Positions 51,599 through 60,638 of a stretch of DNA of 64,000 nt are shown here, piece after piece (the stretch's first letter is position 1; every line of letters begins with the position of its first letter). Source of the stretch: an uncultured bacterium. Its GTDB lineage: Bacteria; Hydrogenedentota; Hydrogenedentia; Hydrogenedentales; CAILVY01. The notes beneath the pieces were generated by a model. The model searched no databases. It saw only the letters and a list, made by a program, of their open reading frames with translations, and had not been told where the DNA came from. Both the position numbers and the translations under genes were made by a program. The DNA lies in assembly GCA_937951485.1 (NCBI GenBank), contig CALEDJ010000029.1, forward strand, positions 103,718 through 167,717, in the 5' to 3' direction.

Positions 51599-51788
51599 TC
51601 TTGTCGCGGAATGTAATGACCGGGACCGGCCGCGCGCCCGCAAGCGGCGTACCCTCCGTGTCCACGAGCACGCCGTGAATATTCGCCGTCTCCGGCGGTT
51701 CCGCCCATGCGGCCGCAGCGATCAGGAACAAGACTGCGAAAACTACCGGTTTCCCCACAATGCCAACATCGTGAAATTCACTATCCAT
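51561..51788 (-). pseudogene. Truncated secreted protein start (carboxypeptidase-regulatory-like)
   Basis: A 75-residue ORF with GGGAGGG 8 nt before ATG 51788, a signal peptide (PVVFAVLFLIAAAAWA) and the first strands of a carboxypeptidase regulatory-like (Ig-type) domain, ANIHGVLVDTEGTPLAGARP. Such domains continue for at least 40 more residues and usually belong to far larger proteins. Here the frame turns into the antisense of the YceI gene and stops. It is most simply a gene start left after a deletion; a functional short secreted peptide is the alternative. Confidence 0.5.
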
Positions 51789-51989
51789 GCGTTTGCCCTC
51801 CCGTGGCAGCACAGGTTTTCCCCGGTACTTGCCCACCTGTACTGCCTCACTGCGACGAAGTGCCCCACTTTTGCAAAAAAGGCCAACACAAGCCACCCTC
51901 TACGCTGCGTCGTCCATTACCTACCCTTTTCCGTATATCAGTCAACACTTTTCTTAGGGGCTGTTCTGTAATGGCGGCTTGCCGGGCGA

Positions 51990-52019
51990 TGGACTGTGGG
52001 CTTAGCCGGATGGTATACT
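51990..52019 (+). promoter_or_regulatory. Candidate promoter of mcsA-mcsB-clpC-bamA
   Basis: TGGACT (51990-51995), 18 bp, TATACT (52014-52019). The leader to ATG 52042 would be only about 16 nt, enough for the AAAGGAAAGGAAA ribosome site. No CtsR-type heptad repeats are seen. Confidence 0.45.
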
Positions 52020-52041
52020 GAAAGGAAAGGAAATCCATTCC

Positions 52042-52563
52042 ATGCTTTGCCAGAAATGCCATAAGAACCTTGCCACGGTGCGGTATGCGGAGGTTGTGGA
52101 CGGGAAGGTGACGGAGCAGCACCTGTGCGGCGAGTGCCTGAAGCAGCACCAGCAGAACGCCGCCAAGGGTTTTGAACTGGCCGGCCCGGCCCCGATGTTG
52201 CGGCGTCCCCGTCAGGAGCGCGCCGCGCGCGACGTGGTGCGCACAGAGAAGGCGTGCCCGTCGTGCGGGGCATTGTTGAGCCGGGTGACGGATTCGGGCA
52301 AGGCGGGCTGCAGCGCGTGCTATGAACATTTCGGCAGCCAGATTGAGTCGCTGCTGGAGGGCATGCACCGGGCGTTGCGGCACAACGGCAAGGTATTCCG
52401 GCTGGACGATACCCGCGCCCGGTTGCGCGGGGATTTGCAGACGAAGCGCGCGCTGTTGCGCAGCGCGCTGCGCACCGAGAACTACGAGGAGGCGGCGCGG
52501 CTCCGCGACGAAATCCGCTGCCTCGAACAAGGACTGCACATTTCGGAATCCGGAGCGGAATAG
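52042..52563 (+). CDS. mcsA: McsA-like zinc-finger/UVR-motif protein
   Basis: A 173-residue protein of the McsA family, which activates the McsB kinase in Gram-positive bacteria. Zinc-finger cysteine pairs are visible at MLCQKCHK, LCGECLK, CPSCG and CSACY. The C-terminal helix (about residues 135-165) is a UVR motif (LRTENYEEAARLRDEIRCLE), which binds ClpC or UvrB-like partners. It starts the mcsA-mcsB-clpC-bamA run; the stop is 3 nt from mcsB. ctsR, the usual first gene in Firmicutes, is absent upstream. Confidence 0.88.
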   Translation: MLCQKCHKNLATVRYAEVVDGKVTEQHLCGECLKQHQQNAAKGFELAGPAPMLRRPRQERAARDVVRTEKACPSCGALLSRVTDSGKAGCSACYEHFGSQIESLLEGMHRALRHNGKVFRLDDTRARLRGDLQTKRALLRSALRTENYEEAARLRDEIRCLEQGLHISESGAE

Positions 52564-52566
52564 GCC

Positions 52567-53745
52567 ATGGTCGTGGACACATTGCTGGACAAAATTCCCG
52601 CCTGGCTTGCGGAAGAAAGCGGCGCGGATACCTCGGTGGTGCTGGCCACGCAGTGCACCCTTGTGCGTAATCTGGCCGATTTTCCATTTCCGCACCGTTG
52701 CAGCGATGAAGACCGGCACGCTGTGGAAACGCGCGTGGTGGCCACGATGGACTCCCTTAACCTGCTCTCTTCGGGGCGCTACTATTCCCTGCAGGAATTA
52801 TCCGGCAAAGAGCAGCGTTTCCTGGCGGAACGCCGCCTGATCACCCAGGACATGATCGGCGCCAAGGGCGCGCATGGGGTGTATGTGGGGGAAGACCAGG
52901 GCCTGTCCCTCATGGTGAACAGCGAAGACCACCTGTGCATCAGGGCGATTCGCGCGGGCGCACAGCCACAGGAGGCGTGGGCGCAGGTGAACCTGCTGGA
53001 CGACACGCTGGCGGGTACGCTCGATTTCGCCTATGATGAGCGCCTGGGATTTCTCAGCGCCGCCCTGGCGCATGTGGGCACCGGATTGAAGATATCGGCA
53101 ATCCTTCACCTGCCGGCCCTGTCCATCGGCAATCGCCTGGGCGAGGCCGCCCGCATGGTGTCCGCCCAGCACATGGTTCTGGCGGGCATGAAGACAAGCG
53201 GGCCGATACGCCGGTTGTCGGCGGCGGAATCGGGCGGCGGGCGCGCGCGGGCCTTCTCCGAATATGAGGACACCTCCGCGCAGTCCTTGTTGACAGACGT
53301 TGACGGCGCGATCGCGGCGCCGCTGAACGAATCGGCGGGCGACCTGTTCTTTATCGTAAACCAAAGCACGCTGGGCTTTTCCGAAGAGGAAATCGCTTTT
53401 CAGGCGCGGCAGGCGTGCGCGGATGTCGCGGAATTGGAGAAGAACGCCCGGGAAGAACTGCTGCGGGATATTCCGCGCGGCATTGAAGACCAGGCGGGCC
53501 GCGCGCGCGGCATCGCCGGCGGCGCGCGACTGTTGAGTTTTCCGGAAGCCCTCTCGTTGTTGAGCGGCATCCGTTTCGGCTGTAATATGGGCATCATACG
53601 GGATGTCAGCATCCTGACTTTGAACGAACTTATGCTCTCCGCGCAAGGCGCGCACCTGGAACTGGCGCGCGGCCACGACGGGGACGCGTTAACCTTGAGC
53701 ATGGAACGGGCGGACTTGTTCCGCCGCGCATTTTCGGGTGCATGA
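52567..53745 (+). CDS. mcsB: McsB-like ATP:guanido phosphotransferase homologue, probable pseudokinase
   Basis: A 392-residue protein that aligns along its length with McsB, the protein-arginine kinase. Shared features: the N-terminal VVLATQCTLVRNLADFPFP, ERRLITQDMIG, LSLMVNSEDHLCIRAI, TLDFAYDERLGFLSAALAHV, GTGLKISAILHLPAL and the C-terminal IRFGCNMGIIRDVSILTLNE. Against the B. subtilis pattern the arginines that hold ATP phosphates are replaced: SSRIR reads ATQCT (Gln29, Thr31), EDHIR reads EDHLC (Cys124), GTGLR reads GTGLK (Lys175), and the VRG loop before GEGSEA is lost. NEED reads NSED (Glu120 kept). It therefore probably cannot phosphorylate, and may serve as a scaffold or adaptor between McsA and ClpC. 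That last step is inference. Confidence 0.87.
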   Translation: MVVDTLLDKIPAWLAEESGADTSVVLATQCTLVRNLADFPFPHRCSDEDRHAVETRVVATMDSLNLLSSGRYYSLQELSGKEQRFLAERRLITQDMIGAKGAHGVYVGEDQGLSLMVNSEDHLCIRAIRAGAQPQEAWAQVNLLDDTLAGTLDFAYDERLGFLSAALAHVGTGLKISAILHLPALSIGNRLGEAARMVSAQHMVLAGMKTSGPIRRLSAAESGGGRARAFSEYEDTSAQSLLTDVDGAIAAPLNESAGDLFFIVNQSTLGFSEEEIAFQARQACADVAELEKNAREELLRDIPRGIEDQAGRARGIAGGARLLSFPEALSLLSGIRFGCNMGIIRDVSILTLNELMLSAQGAHLELARGHDGDALTLSMERADLFRRAFSGA

Positions 53746-53793
53746 GGCGCGGCTTTGTAAGGCGCTTCGCACCCGCAGGAAAGTGATGGACAA

Positions 53794-56262
53794 ATGTGGG
53801 AACGGTTTACAGAACGCGCAAAGCACGTGGTGCACACGGCGCGCGAGGAAGCGACGCGCCTGGGCAGCGAATATGTGCGGACCGAACATATCCTCCTGGG
53901 GCTGTGTCGCGAGACGGAAGGCATCGCCGCGCGCGCGCTCAGCAATCTCGGCATTGACACCGAGACCCTGGCAAATGAAATAGAACAGCAGATGCAGATG
54001 CAGACAGGCGCCGCCCCGGTTTCGGGCGACGACATCGCGTTCACGCCCCGCGCCAAGAAGGTGCTTGAACTGGCGGTTGAAGAGGCGCGCCGATTCAACC
54101 ACAGTTACATCGGCACGGAGCACATTCTGCTCGGTCTGCTCAAAGAAGGCGAGGGTATCGCCGCCAAGGTGCTCCAGGACATGAAAATTGACCTTGGGCG
54201 CATCCAGGCGGAGATCATCCGCCTGCTCGGCGACCAGGGCCGCAGCGGTCCCGGGGGCGAAGCGCAGGCGGGCAGAAAATCACAAACGCCCGCCCTCGAC
54301 GCCTTCGGTCGCGACCTCACCCAACTTGCCAGGGAAGGCAAACTCGACCCGGTCATCGGCCGCGAGGCCGAAATTGAACGGGTTATCCAGATTCTGAGCC
54401 GCCGCACCAAGAACAACCCCGTCCTGATTGGCGAGGCGGGTGTCGGCAAGACCGCCATCGTCGAAGGTCTGGCGCAGGCCATCGTCAAGGGCGACGTGCC
54501 CGACCTGCTGCTGCGCCGCCGCGTGCTGACGCTGGACCTCGCCGGCATCGTCGCGGGCACCAAATATCGCGGCCAGTTTGAAGAGCGCCTGAAATCCGTC
54601 ATGAAGGAAATCCGCCGCGCCGACAACATCATCCTGTTCATTGACGAATTGCACACCATTGTGGGCGCGGGCGCCGCCGAAGGGGCCGTGGATGCGGCCA
54701 ACATGCTCAAGCCCTCCCTCGCCCGGGGCGAACTCCAGTGCATTGGCGCCACCACCATGGACGAATACCGCAAGTACATCGAAAAGGATGCGGCGCTTGC
54801 GCGTCGTTTCCAAACCATTCTCGTGGATGCGCCCAGCGTTGATCAGACCATCGAAATCATCCAGGGGCTGCGCGACAAATACGAGGCCCACCACCGCGTC
54901 AAATTTTCCGACGCCGCCGTCATCGCCGCCGCCCGACTCTCCAACCAGTACATTACCGACCGTTTTCTGCCGGACAAGGCGGTGGATGTCATTGATGAGG
55001 CCGGCAGCCGCGCCCGCCTGAAGATCACCACGCGCCCCCCCGAACTGAAGGAAATCGAGCAGCAAATCGCACAGATCACCCAGGAAAAAGAAGCGGCCAT
55101 CCGCCGCCAGGAGTACGAGAAAGCCGCGAGCCTGCGCGATAAGGAACGGACGCAGATAGCCCGGCTCGAAGAGAAAAAACGGGAATGGGAAAGACAACGC
55201 GATTCTTCCGAGACCGTCGTTACCGAGGAGGATATCGCCTATATTGTGTCCAAGTGGACCGGCATCCCGCTCACCAAACTGGAGGAGCAGGAATCGCAGC
55301 GGCTGCTGCGCATGCGCGAGGAACTGCACCGCACCGTCATCGGCCAGGAAGAGGCCATTGACGCGATTACGCGCGCCATTCAGCGTTCGCGTTCCGGTTT
55401 GCGCAGCCCCAACCGGCCCGTCGGTTCCTTCCTGCTGCTGGGGCCGACCGGCGTCGGCAAGACCCTGCTCGCCAAGGCGCTCGCCTCATTCCTCTTCGGC
55501 AACGAAGAGGCGCTCATCACCATTGACATGTCCGAGTATATGGAGAAGTTTTCTGTTTCCCGTCTGATGGGCGCCCCGCCGGGATACGTCGGCTACAACG
55601 AAGGCGGCCAACTCACCGAACAGGTGCGCCGCCGGCCGTACTCCGTGGTCCTTTTCGATGAAATCGAAAAGGCGCATCCCGATGTCTTCAACGCCCTGCT
55701 CCAAGTGCTCGAAGAAGGCCAGATGACCGACGCCACCGGACGCCGCGTGGACTTCCGCAACACGGTGGTCGTCATGACCAGCAATGTCGGGGCGCGGCGC
55801 ATCGGGCGCAACACCTCGCTCGGTTTTCAGCGCGACGACGCGGGCGAACAATACGCCCGGATGAAGGACCGTGTCATGGAGGAGGCGAAAAAGACCTTCA
55901 ACCCTGAATTCCTGAACCGGGTGGACGAAGTGCTGGTTTTCCACCGGCTCACCGAGGAGCAATTGCTGCAAATTGTTGACATTCAAGTGAAGGAAGTGAT
56001 AGATCGAGTGACCGAAAAGAGTTTTCAGCTGGAACTCACCCAGGATGCCAAGCAATTTCTCCTGCGCACAGGGAGCAGCGAGGAATATGGGGCACGGCCG
56101 CTGCGGCGAGCGGTCCAGCAATACATCGAGGACCCTCTTGCGGAATTACTTTTGAGGGGCGACCTCGAATCGGGCGCAAGGATCGAGGTATGTCCTTCAG
56201 AATCCGGGGAAAGACTCGAATTCAAAGTGACCGCGAGAACTGCGGAAGGGGTCGCCATTTGA
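53794..56262 (+). CDS. clpC: ClpC-type AAA+ unfoldase
   Basis: An 822-residue Hsp100 unfoldase that feeds substrates to ClpP. The double Clp-N domain (1-145) has [20 protein letters not shown] and [20 protein letters not shown]. The first AAA+ domain has Walker [14 protein letters not shown] (about 213) and Walker [14 protein letters not shown]. The UVR-bearing middle domain (about 425-465) reads [19 protein letters not shown]. The second AAA+ domain has [14 protein letters not shown] (about 550) and [20 protein letters not shown]. The UVR motif marks it as ClpC rather than ClpB. It follows mcsB by 48 nt, and its stop overlaps the bamA start. Confidence 0.97.
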   Translation: MWERFTERAKHVVHTAREEATRLGSEYVRTEHILLGLCRETEGIAARALSNLGIDTETLANEIEQQMQMQTGAAPVSGDDIAFTPRAKKVLELAVEEARRFNHSYIGTEHILLGLLKEGEGIAAKVLQDMKIDLGRIQAEIIRLLGDQGRSGPGGEAQAGRKSQTPALDAFGRDLTQLAREGKLDPVIGREAEIERVIQILSRRTKNNPVLIGEAGVGKTAIVEGLAQAIVKGDVPDLLLRRRVLTLDLAGIVAGTKYRGQFEERLKSVMKEIRRADNIILFIDELHTIVGAGAAEGAVDAANMLKPSLARGELQCIGATTMDEYRKYIEKDAALARRFQTILVDAPSVDQTIEIIQGLRDKYEAHHRVKFSDAAVIAAARLSNQYITDRFLPDKAVDVIDEAGSRARLKITTRPPELKEIEQQIAQITQEKEAAIRRQEYEKAASLRDKERTQIARLEEKKREWERQRDSSETVVTEEDIAYIVSKWTGIPLTKLEEQESQRLLRMREELHRTVIGQEEAIDAITRAIQRSRSGLRSPNRPVGSFLLLGPTGVGKTLLAKALASFLFGNEEALITIDMSEYMEKFSVSRLMGAPPGYVGYNEGGQLTEQVRRRPYSVVLFDEIEKAHPDVFNALLQVLEEGQMTDATGRRVDFRNTVVVMTSNVGARRIGRNTSLGFQRDDAGEQYARMKDRVMEEAKKTFNPEFLNRVDEVLVFHRLTEEQLLQIVDIQVKEVIDRVTEKSFQLELTQDAKQFLLRTGSSEEYGARPLRRAVQQYIEDPLAELLLRGDLESGARIEVCPSESGERLEFKVTARTAEGVAI

Positions 56263-58559
56263 GACATATCATTATCGGGTTCGCCGTCGTGGCGGGGGTG
56301 TGTGCGTTTCCCGCGCATGCGCAGACCGCCGTCAATGACGCGGTGCATGCCGTGGATATCCGCGGCCTGGAACGAATCAGCGAGCAGGCCGTCCGGGCCA
56401 AACTGGAAGTGCAGCCCGGCCAGGCCTTCAATCCCCGCGCGGTGGCCCGCGATATCCGGCGCATCCACGAAATGGGTTTCTTCGACAACATCCGGGCCGA
56501 GGCCGCCCAGGAACCGCAGGGGATTCGCCTGATATACAGCGTCGAAGAAAAGCAGGTTATTGATTCCATTCGTATCATGGGCAACAAGTGGGTCCGCGCC
56601 CGGCGCATCCGGGGCGTGCTTACCATGCGCGAGGGGCAATCCTTCGCGCCGGATGCCTACAACGAGGAACTTGACGCCATCCTGGATCTCTACGAAAGCC
56701 GCGGATTCGCGAATGCCACCGTGGACCTGGCGGTGGAAAAAGTCGGGCCTTCCCGTGTGCGACTGGTTTACATGATTCAGGAAAACCGGAGGGCCCGCAT
56801 CAGCAGGATCGAGTTTGAGGGCAATGAGAAAGTCAAAGACCGGGTGCTGCGCAGGGTCATGAAAACCCGGCGCGCTTTCTGGCTGCTGGGCGGCAAATTC
56901 CAGCAAGACCGCTTCGAAACCGATCTCGACAACATATTGGATGAATATGGAAACCGCGGTCACCTGGAAGCCCGGATTCCGCATACCGAGATCAGTTACG
57001 GGAAAAAGGGCAAGCGCATGTACATCACTGTGCACCTTGCCGAAGGCCCCGTGTATCACGTCGAATCGCTGGGCGTCGCCAACAATGAAGTCTATGACAC
57101 CGACGAAATCCTGAATATCGTCCGGGTTCACGAAGGCGATGTCCACAACAAGGGTCAGGTGGCGCGCGATGCCGAACTGGCGACGAAAGGCTACCAGGAC
57201 AGCGGCTATGTCAATGCCGTCGTGACGCCGCAGGTCACCCTGGACCGCGACAAGAAGACCACCCATATCGTGCACAATGTCAGCGAGGGGGAATTGAAGT
57301 ATGTGCGCGAAATCAAAATTACGGGCAATGAAATAACAAAAGACGAAATCATCCGCCGCGAGATGCTGCTGCGCCCGGGCGACCGCTACGACGGCGCGCT
57401 GGTGCAGGCCAGCCAGCGCCGACTTGAAAACACCCAGTTTTTCCGGCAGGTCCGGCTCACCCTCGCCGATATCGAAGACTACGACCTTTTTACTGATCTC
57501 ATGGTGGACGTTGAGGAGGGCAAGACGGGCGCCTTCAACTTCGGCGCGGGTTACAGCACCGATGAGGGTGTCGGTGGGTTCGCCGAACTGCGCCTGAATA
57601 ATTTCGATATCGCGAATCCGCCACGCTTTCACGGCGCGGGGCAGGAATTGCGTATGAAACTGAACATCGGCGATATCCGCAGCAACTACGCGATCAGTTT
57701 CACCGAGCCTGAATTTCTCGGTTATCCCTTTGCCATGGGATTCGACCTGTTCAACGATTCCTACCGGGTGCGCGGCGGCGCCAACTACACCGAAGAGCAA
57801 CTTGGCGGACAACTTCGCTTCGGCAAGCAATTGTCGCCCCTGATGACCCTGCGCGGAAGACTGCGCATCGCCGAGGAGACCAACCGGGGGCTTCCGGAAT
57901 TCGGTCATCCCGCGTTGCGCAGCCAGAGCGGTTCGTTCCTCAACGTCAGCACCGGCTGGGAAATCGAACGCAATACCCTCGATAACCGGCGCGACCCCAC
58001 CCGGGGCGCCGTGCACATCCTGAGCACGGAACTCGCCGGATTCGGCGGGGATTACGAATATGTGAAGTTTGAACATGACTCCACATGGTATCGCGCCTTT
58101 GGCGGGAAGGAGCGGTGGGTTTTCTCCGCTCGTATTCGCGAGGGGCTGGTCACCGCCTATGGCAGCAATGATTCCGTGCCGCTCCAGGCGCGGCTCTACG
58201 CCGGCGGGGCAGCCACGGTGCGCGGCTACAAAATCCGCGACATCGGCCCCAAGGCCCGCGAATACATTCTCTTCGGCGACAAATTCGCCCTTGGCGGCAA
58301 CATTAATGCCATCACCAACCTTGAAATGAAGTACAAAATCACCAAGATGCTGCGGCTCTATGGCTTCTTCGATGCCGGCGGCGTGTGGGAATACTTCAAG
58401 GATATCGATCCCGGCGATGTCCGATGCAGCGTCGGCCTCGGATTTGGCGTGGACGTGCCGCGGCTCGGCCCCATCCGCGTGGATTACGGTTTCCCGCTCA
58501 ATCCCGACAAAGACCAAGGATCCGGACGGCTCCACCTCATGACCGGATTCCGGTTCTAA
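56259..58559 (+). CDS. bamA: Outer membrane protein assembly factor BamA
   Basis: A 766-residue Omp85 protein that inserts beta-barrels into the outer membrane. A signal peptide (HIIIGFAVVAGVCAFPAHAQ) is followed by five POTRA domains (AVDIRGLERISEQAVRAKLE; DSIRIMGNKWVRARRIRGVL; RISRIEFEGNEKVKDRVLRR; HVESLGVANNEVYDTDEILN; YVREIKITGNEITKDEIIRR) and the barrel from about residue 430. Loop 6 has the conserved VRGYKIRDIGP, and the last strands end in LHLMTGFRF with a terminal Phe. The TTG at 56259 overlaps the clpC stop (TTGA) and has GGAAGGGG at good spacing; ATG 56190 inside clpC is the alternative. Its presence shows a diderm envelope. Confidence 0.95.
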   Translation: MRHIIIGFAVVAGVCAFPAHAQTAVNDAVHAVDIRGLERISEQAVRAKLEVQPGQAFNPRAVARDIRRIHEMGFFDNIRAEAAQEPQGIRLIYSVEEKQVIDSIRIMGNKWVRARRIRGVLTMREGQSFAPDAYNEELDAILDLYESRGFANATVDLAVEKVGPSRVRLVYMIQENRRARISRIEFEGNEKVKDRVLRRVMKTRRAFWLLGGKFQQDRFETDLDNILDEYGNRGHLEARIPHTEISYGKKGKRMYITVHLAEGPVYHVESLGVANNEVYDTDEILNIVRVHEGDVHNKGQVARDAELATKGYQDSGYVNAVVTPQVTLDRDKKTTHIVHNVSEGELKYVREIKITGNEITKDEIIRREMLLRPGDRYDGALVQASQRRLENTQFFRQVRLTLADIEDYDLFTDLMVDVEEGKTGAFNFGAGYSTDEGVGGFAELRLNNFDIANPPRFHGAGQELRMKLNIGDIRSNYAISFTEPEFLGYPFAMGFDLFNDSYRVRGGANYTEEQLGGQLRFGKQLSPLMTLRGRLRIAEETNRGLPEFGHPALRSQSGSFLNVSTGWEIERNTLDNRRDPTRGAVHILSTELAGFGGDYEYVKFEHDSTWYRAFGGKERWVFSARIREGLVTAYGSNDSVPLQARLYAGGAATVRGYKIRDIGPKAREYILFGDKFALGGNINAITNLEMKYKITKMLRLYGFFDAGGVWEYFKDIDPGDVRCSVGLGFGVDVPRLGPIRVDYGFPLNPDKDQGSGRLHLMTGFRF

Positions 58560-58870
58560 GTCGTGCCGCACATCAGCCCTGTCAAGGGTTCTTGAAAATC
58601 TGAAAATATATTTGTATTATTATATAATTGCTGCAATTGGCTGAGTTCCTGTGCGTCCGCCTTATGCTGCGTTCTTTGCGTAGCGCGCTTGTTGCGTATG
58701 AGATCGTCGCGCCCGATAAAAGCCCCCCCTACGCCCCCGCAGGTCCCACGAACCACATTCTTCCTTGCTTCTGCATACTGGACGCCGTCAATTTTCATAC
58801 CGAAAGTCTGACCCGTTGCGGCGGGTTGTGCAACGTATTCGGCGGGGGGTATTGATTGGCAAGCGAGACG
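58560..58870. other. AT-rich intergenic region between convergent genes
   Basis: The first part (58595-58635) is an AT-rich run unlike the flanking DNA (ATATATTTGTATTATTATAT). The rest has no repeat, terminator or gene I can support. Confidence 0.6.
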
Positions 58871-60064
58871 TCATCGGGGGACGCGCCCCAGGCGTTTCCC
58901 CAATTCGTAGAAAGCCGCGCAGTGGTCCAGCCGGGCGCGTGGCGCGAGGTTGTTGCCCTCCCTGAGGATGAAGCGTCCACCTTCGATCACGCCGGACGCC
59001 AGGATGCGCTCGGTTTCCCGAAGCAGCGGTTCGGGGCTTTCCTGGACAAAGAGGGGGACGGGGGGACCGCCGAGAATAAGTGTATCGGGGCCGAGTTCGC
59101 GGCGGGCCAGGGCGAAGTCAAAGGGGAAGCCGGTATCGAAGGCAACCACGCCGAGTTCTTCGTGGATGATTTTGAAATGACGCTGCGCGTTGCCGCAAAG
59201 ATGCATGGATCGTCCTTTTCCCGTGCCAAAAGCATCAAAAAGGCGGCGATGATGGGGGAGGACGAATTCGCGGTACTGGTCCGTGGAAAGCATCTGGATG
59301 GAGTCGTCGGCGGAACCGAAATCGTCCTGTTTGGCGGGGCGGCCAAAGCGTTCGCGCCATGCGGTCATGCGGCGGATAATCCCTTCGCTGAGGAAATCCA
59401 GCAGTTCACGGGCGTAGTCGGAATCCATCAGCAGGTCGGTGCAAAGTCCCGCAGGCCCGCGCAGGCATGCGGCGGTGGTAAAAACGCCATCGGTCCCCAT
59501 GAATGGCATTTGGTCCATGAGAACCACCGGACGCCCCAGAAAGGTCCATCCGGCGTTGGTTTTTTCCTGGAAGTATTCCAGAAATGCGAGCGCGCGCTCG
59601 GGCCATTCTCCTGAAAAAGGCTCCGGAAGCCCGCGATCAAGAATCATCCGTTTATTGTCGTCGTTCAGAATCGGTACGGCGTCCGGAACCTGGTCCTGTC
59701 GGAACTCGACTGCGCCGCCGAAATACGCTGCATCATAGAAGTTCTGGAAATCCACCCACATCATCCATTGATCGGGCAGGCCTTTCTCATGGTCTCCGGG
59801 CAGAAGGTAGCGCACCCAATACTGAAACTCCAGGATGGTTTCGCCCATCACTTCGGGGTCATGCATGAACGCTTCATAGGTGATGCCCTTTGTATTGTAT
59901 GCAGGGTCCAACAGAAGCATGCGCGCATTGACAATGAGTCGCACGGGAACCCGATCATGCGTGTTGTTGCGGAACGCCTCCTCAAGCGCGCGGACTTCCT
60001 CGTTGTGTTGTGTAAAGTCGCAACTCAGAAGGTCGGGTATATCGAAAAGAAAGCCATCCGGCAT
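58871..60064 (-). CDS. Uroporphyrinogen decarboxylase (URO-D) family protein
   Basis: A 397-residue URO-D-fold protein. GGAGGA lies 8 nt before ATG 60064. The barrel is recognisable from GRPVVLMDQMPFMGTDGVFT, KQDDFGSADDSIQMLSTDQY, FVLPHHRRLFDAFGTGKGRS, MHLCGNAQRHFKIIHEELGV and DTLILGGPPVPLF. The N-terminal arginine motif of true HemE enzymes is absent. MHLCGN with FDTGFPFDFALARRELG is more like MtaA/CmuA-type methyltransferases and the many uncharacterised URO-D paralogues of Planctomycetes and related groups, which handle methyl transfer or corrinoids. A zinc site may use the His and Cys of MHLCGN. It stands alone. Confidence 0.82.
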   Translation of the reverse strand: MPDGFLFDIPDLLSCDFTQHNEEVRALEEAFRNNTHDRVPVRLIVNARMLLLDPAYNTKGITYEAFMHDPEVMGETILEFQYWVRYLLPGDHEKGLPDQWMMWVDFQNFYDAAYFGGAVEFRQDQVPDAVPILNDDNKRMILDRGLPEPFSGEWPERALAFLEYFQEKTNAGWTFLGRPVVLMDQMPFMGTDGVFTTAACLRGPAGLCTDLLMDSDYARELLDFLSEGIIRRMTAWRERFGRPAKQDDFGSADDSIQMLSTDQYREFVLPHHRRLFDAFGTGKGRSMHLCGNAQRHFKIIHEELGVVAFDTGFPFDFALARRELGPDTLILGGPPVPLFVQESPEPLLRETERILASGVIEGGRFILREGNNLAPRARLDHCAAFYELGKRLGRVPR

Positions 60065-60278
60065 CTGTAGCGTCCTCCAAGGGCGAGTTTACCTTTCTTG
60101 TCGCAGCAAGACAAATCGAGTTGCTGGTGACACAATGGAATGGAACGTTTCGCACATCCCTGATCTGCGCCCACTGTTTTCCGGCGCCGTTCGTTGTGTT
60201 TTTTGCCATGGCGCGGGTACAATGCCCCGGACGACATACTGGCGGTGAATTTGGGTGGGGGACCCGTGGAGCGCACCC

Positions 60279-60638
60279 ATGAAACTCGGCGAATTGGCCC
60301 TGAAAATCGGGGCGCGGATGCTTGTCGGCGGTCCGGCGGTGCGGAAGGAAATTACGCGCGTGTGCGCGGGCGACCGGATGAGCGACCTGCTGGGCGAGGC
60401 GGGCGACGGCACGTTGCTGGTGACGCATGTCACGAACGTTGGATTGATGCGCCTGCTGGAACTGATGGATGTGCCGGGGATTTGCCTCGTCAAAGGGGCG
60501 GAACCGGATGACGCGGTGTTGGAAACGGCAAAGTCATGCGGGGCGGCGCTGATGGTGTCGCGGGAAGGGATGTTCGAAACCTGCGGCCGCATTTACCTGG
60601 CAATGTACGCCGATGCTCGAGGGCAGGGTCGCGAATGA
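60279..60638 (+). CDS. DRTGG-domain protein
   Basis: A 119-residue single-domain protein. The start at ATG 60279 gives KLGELALKIGARMLVGGPAV, then ITRVCAGDRMSDLLGEAGDG, TLLVTHVTNVGLMRLLELMD and PGICLVKGAEPDDAVLETAK. This is the DRTGG fold, found in regulators next to iron-only hydrogenase genes of clostridia and Thermotogae; its ligand is not known. Its stop overlaps the start of the next gene by 4 nt (ATGA), so the two products are probably made together. Confidence 0.8.
   Translation: MKLGELALKIGARMLVGGPAVRKEITRVCAGDRMSDLLGEAGDGTLLVTHVTNVGLMRLLELMDVPGICLVKGAEPDDAVLETAKSCGAALMVSREGMFETCGRIYLAMYADARGQGRE

Noticed and set aside
56025-58571. Open frame of 848 residues opposite bamA
   Set aside because: Antisense shadow of a gene with five POTRA domains and a barrel.
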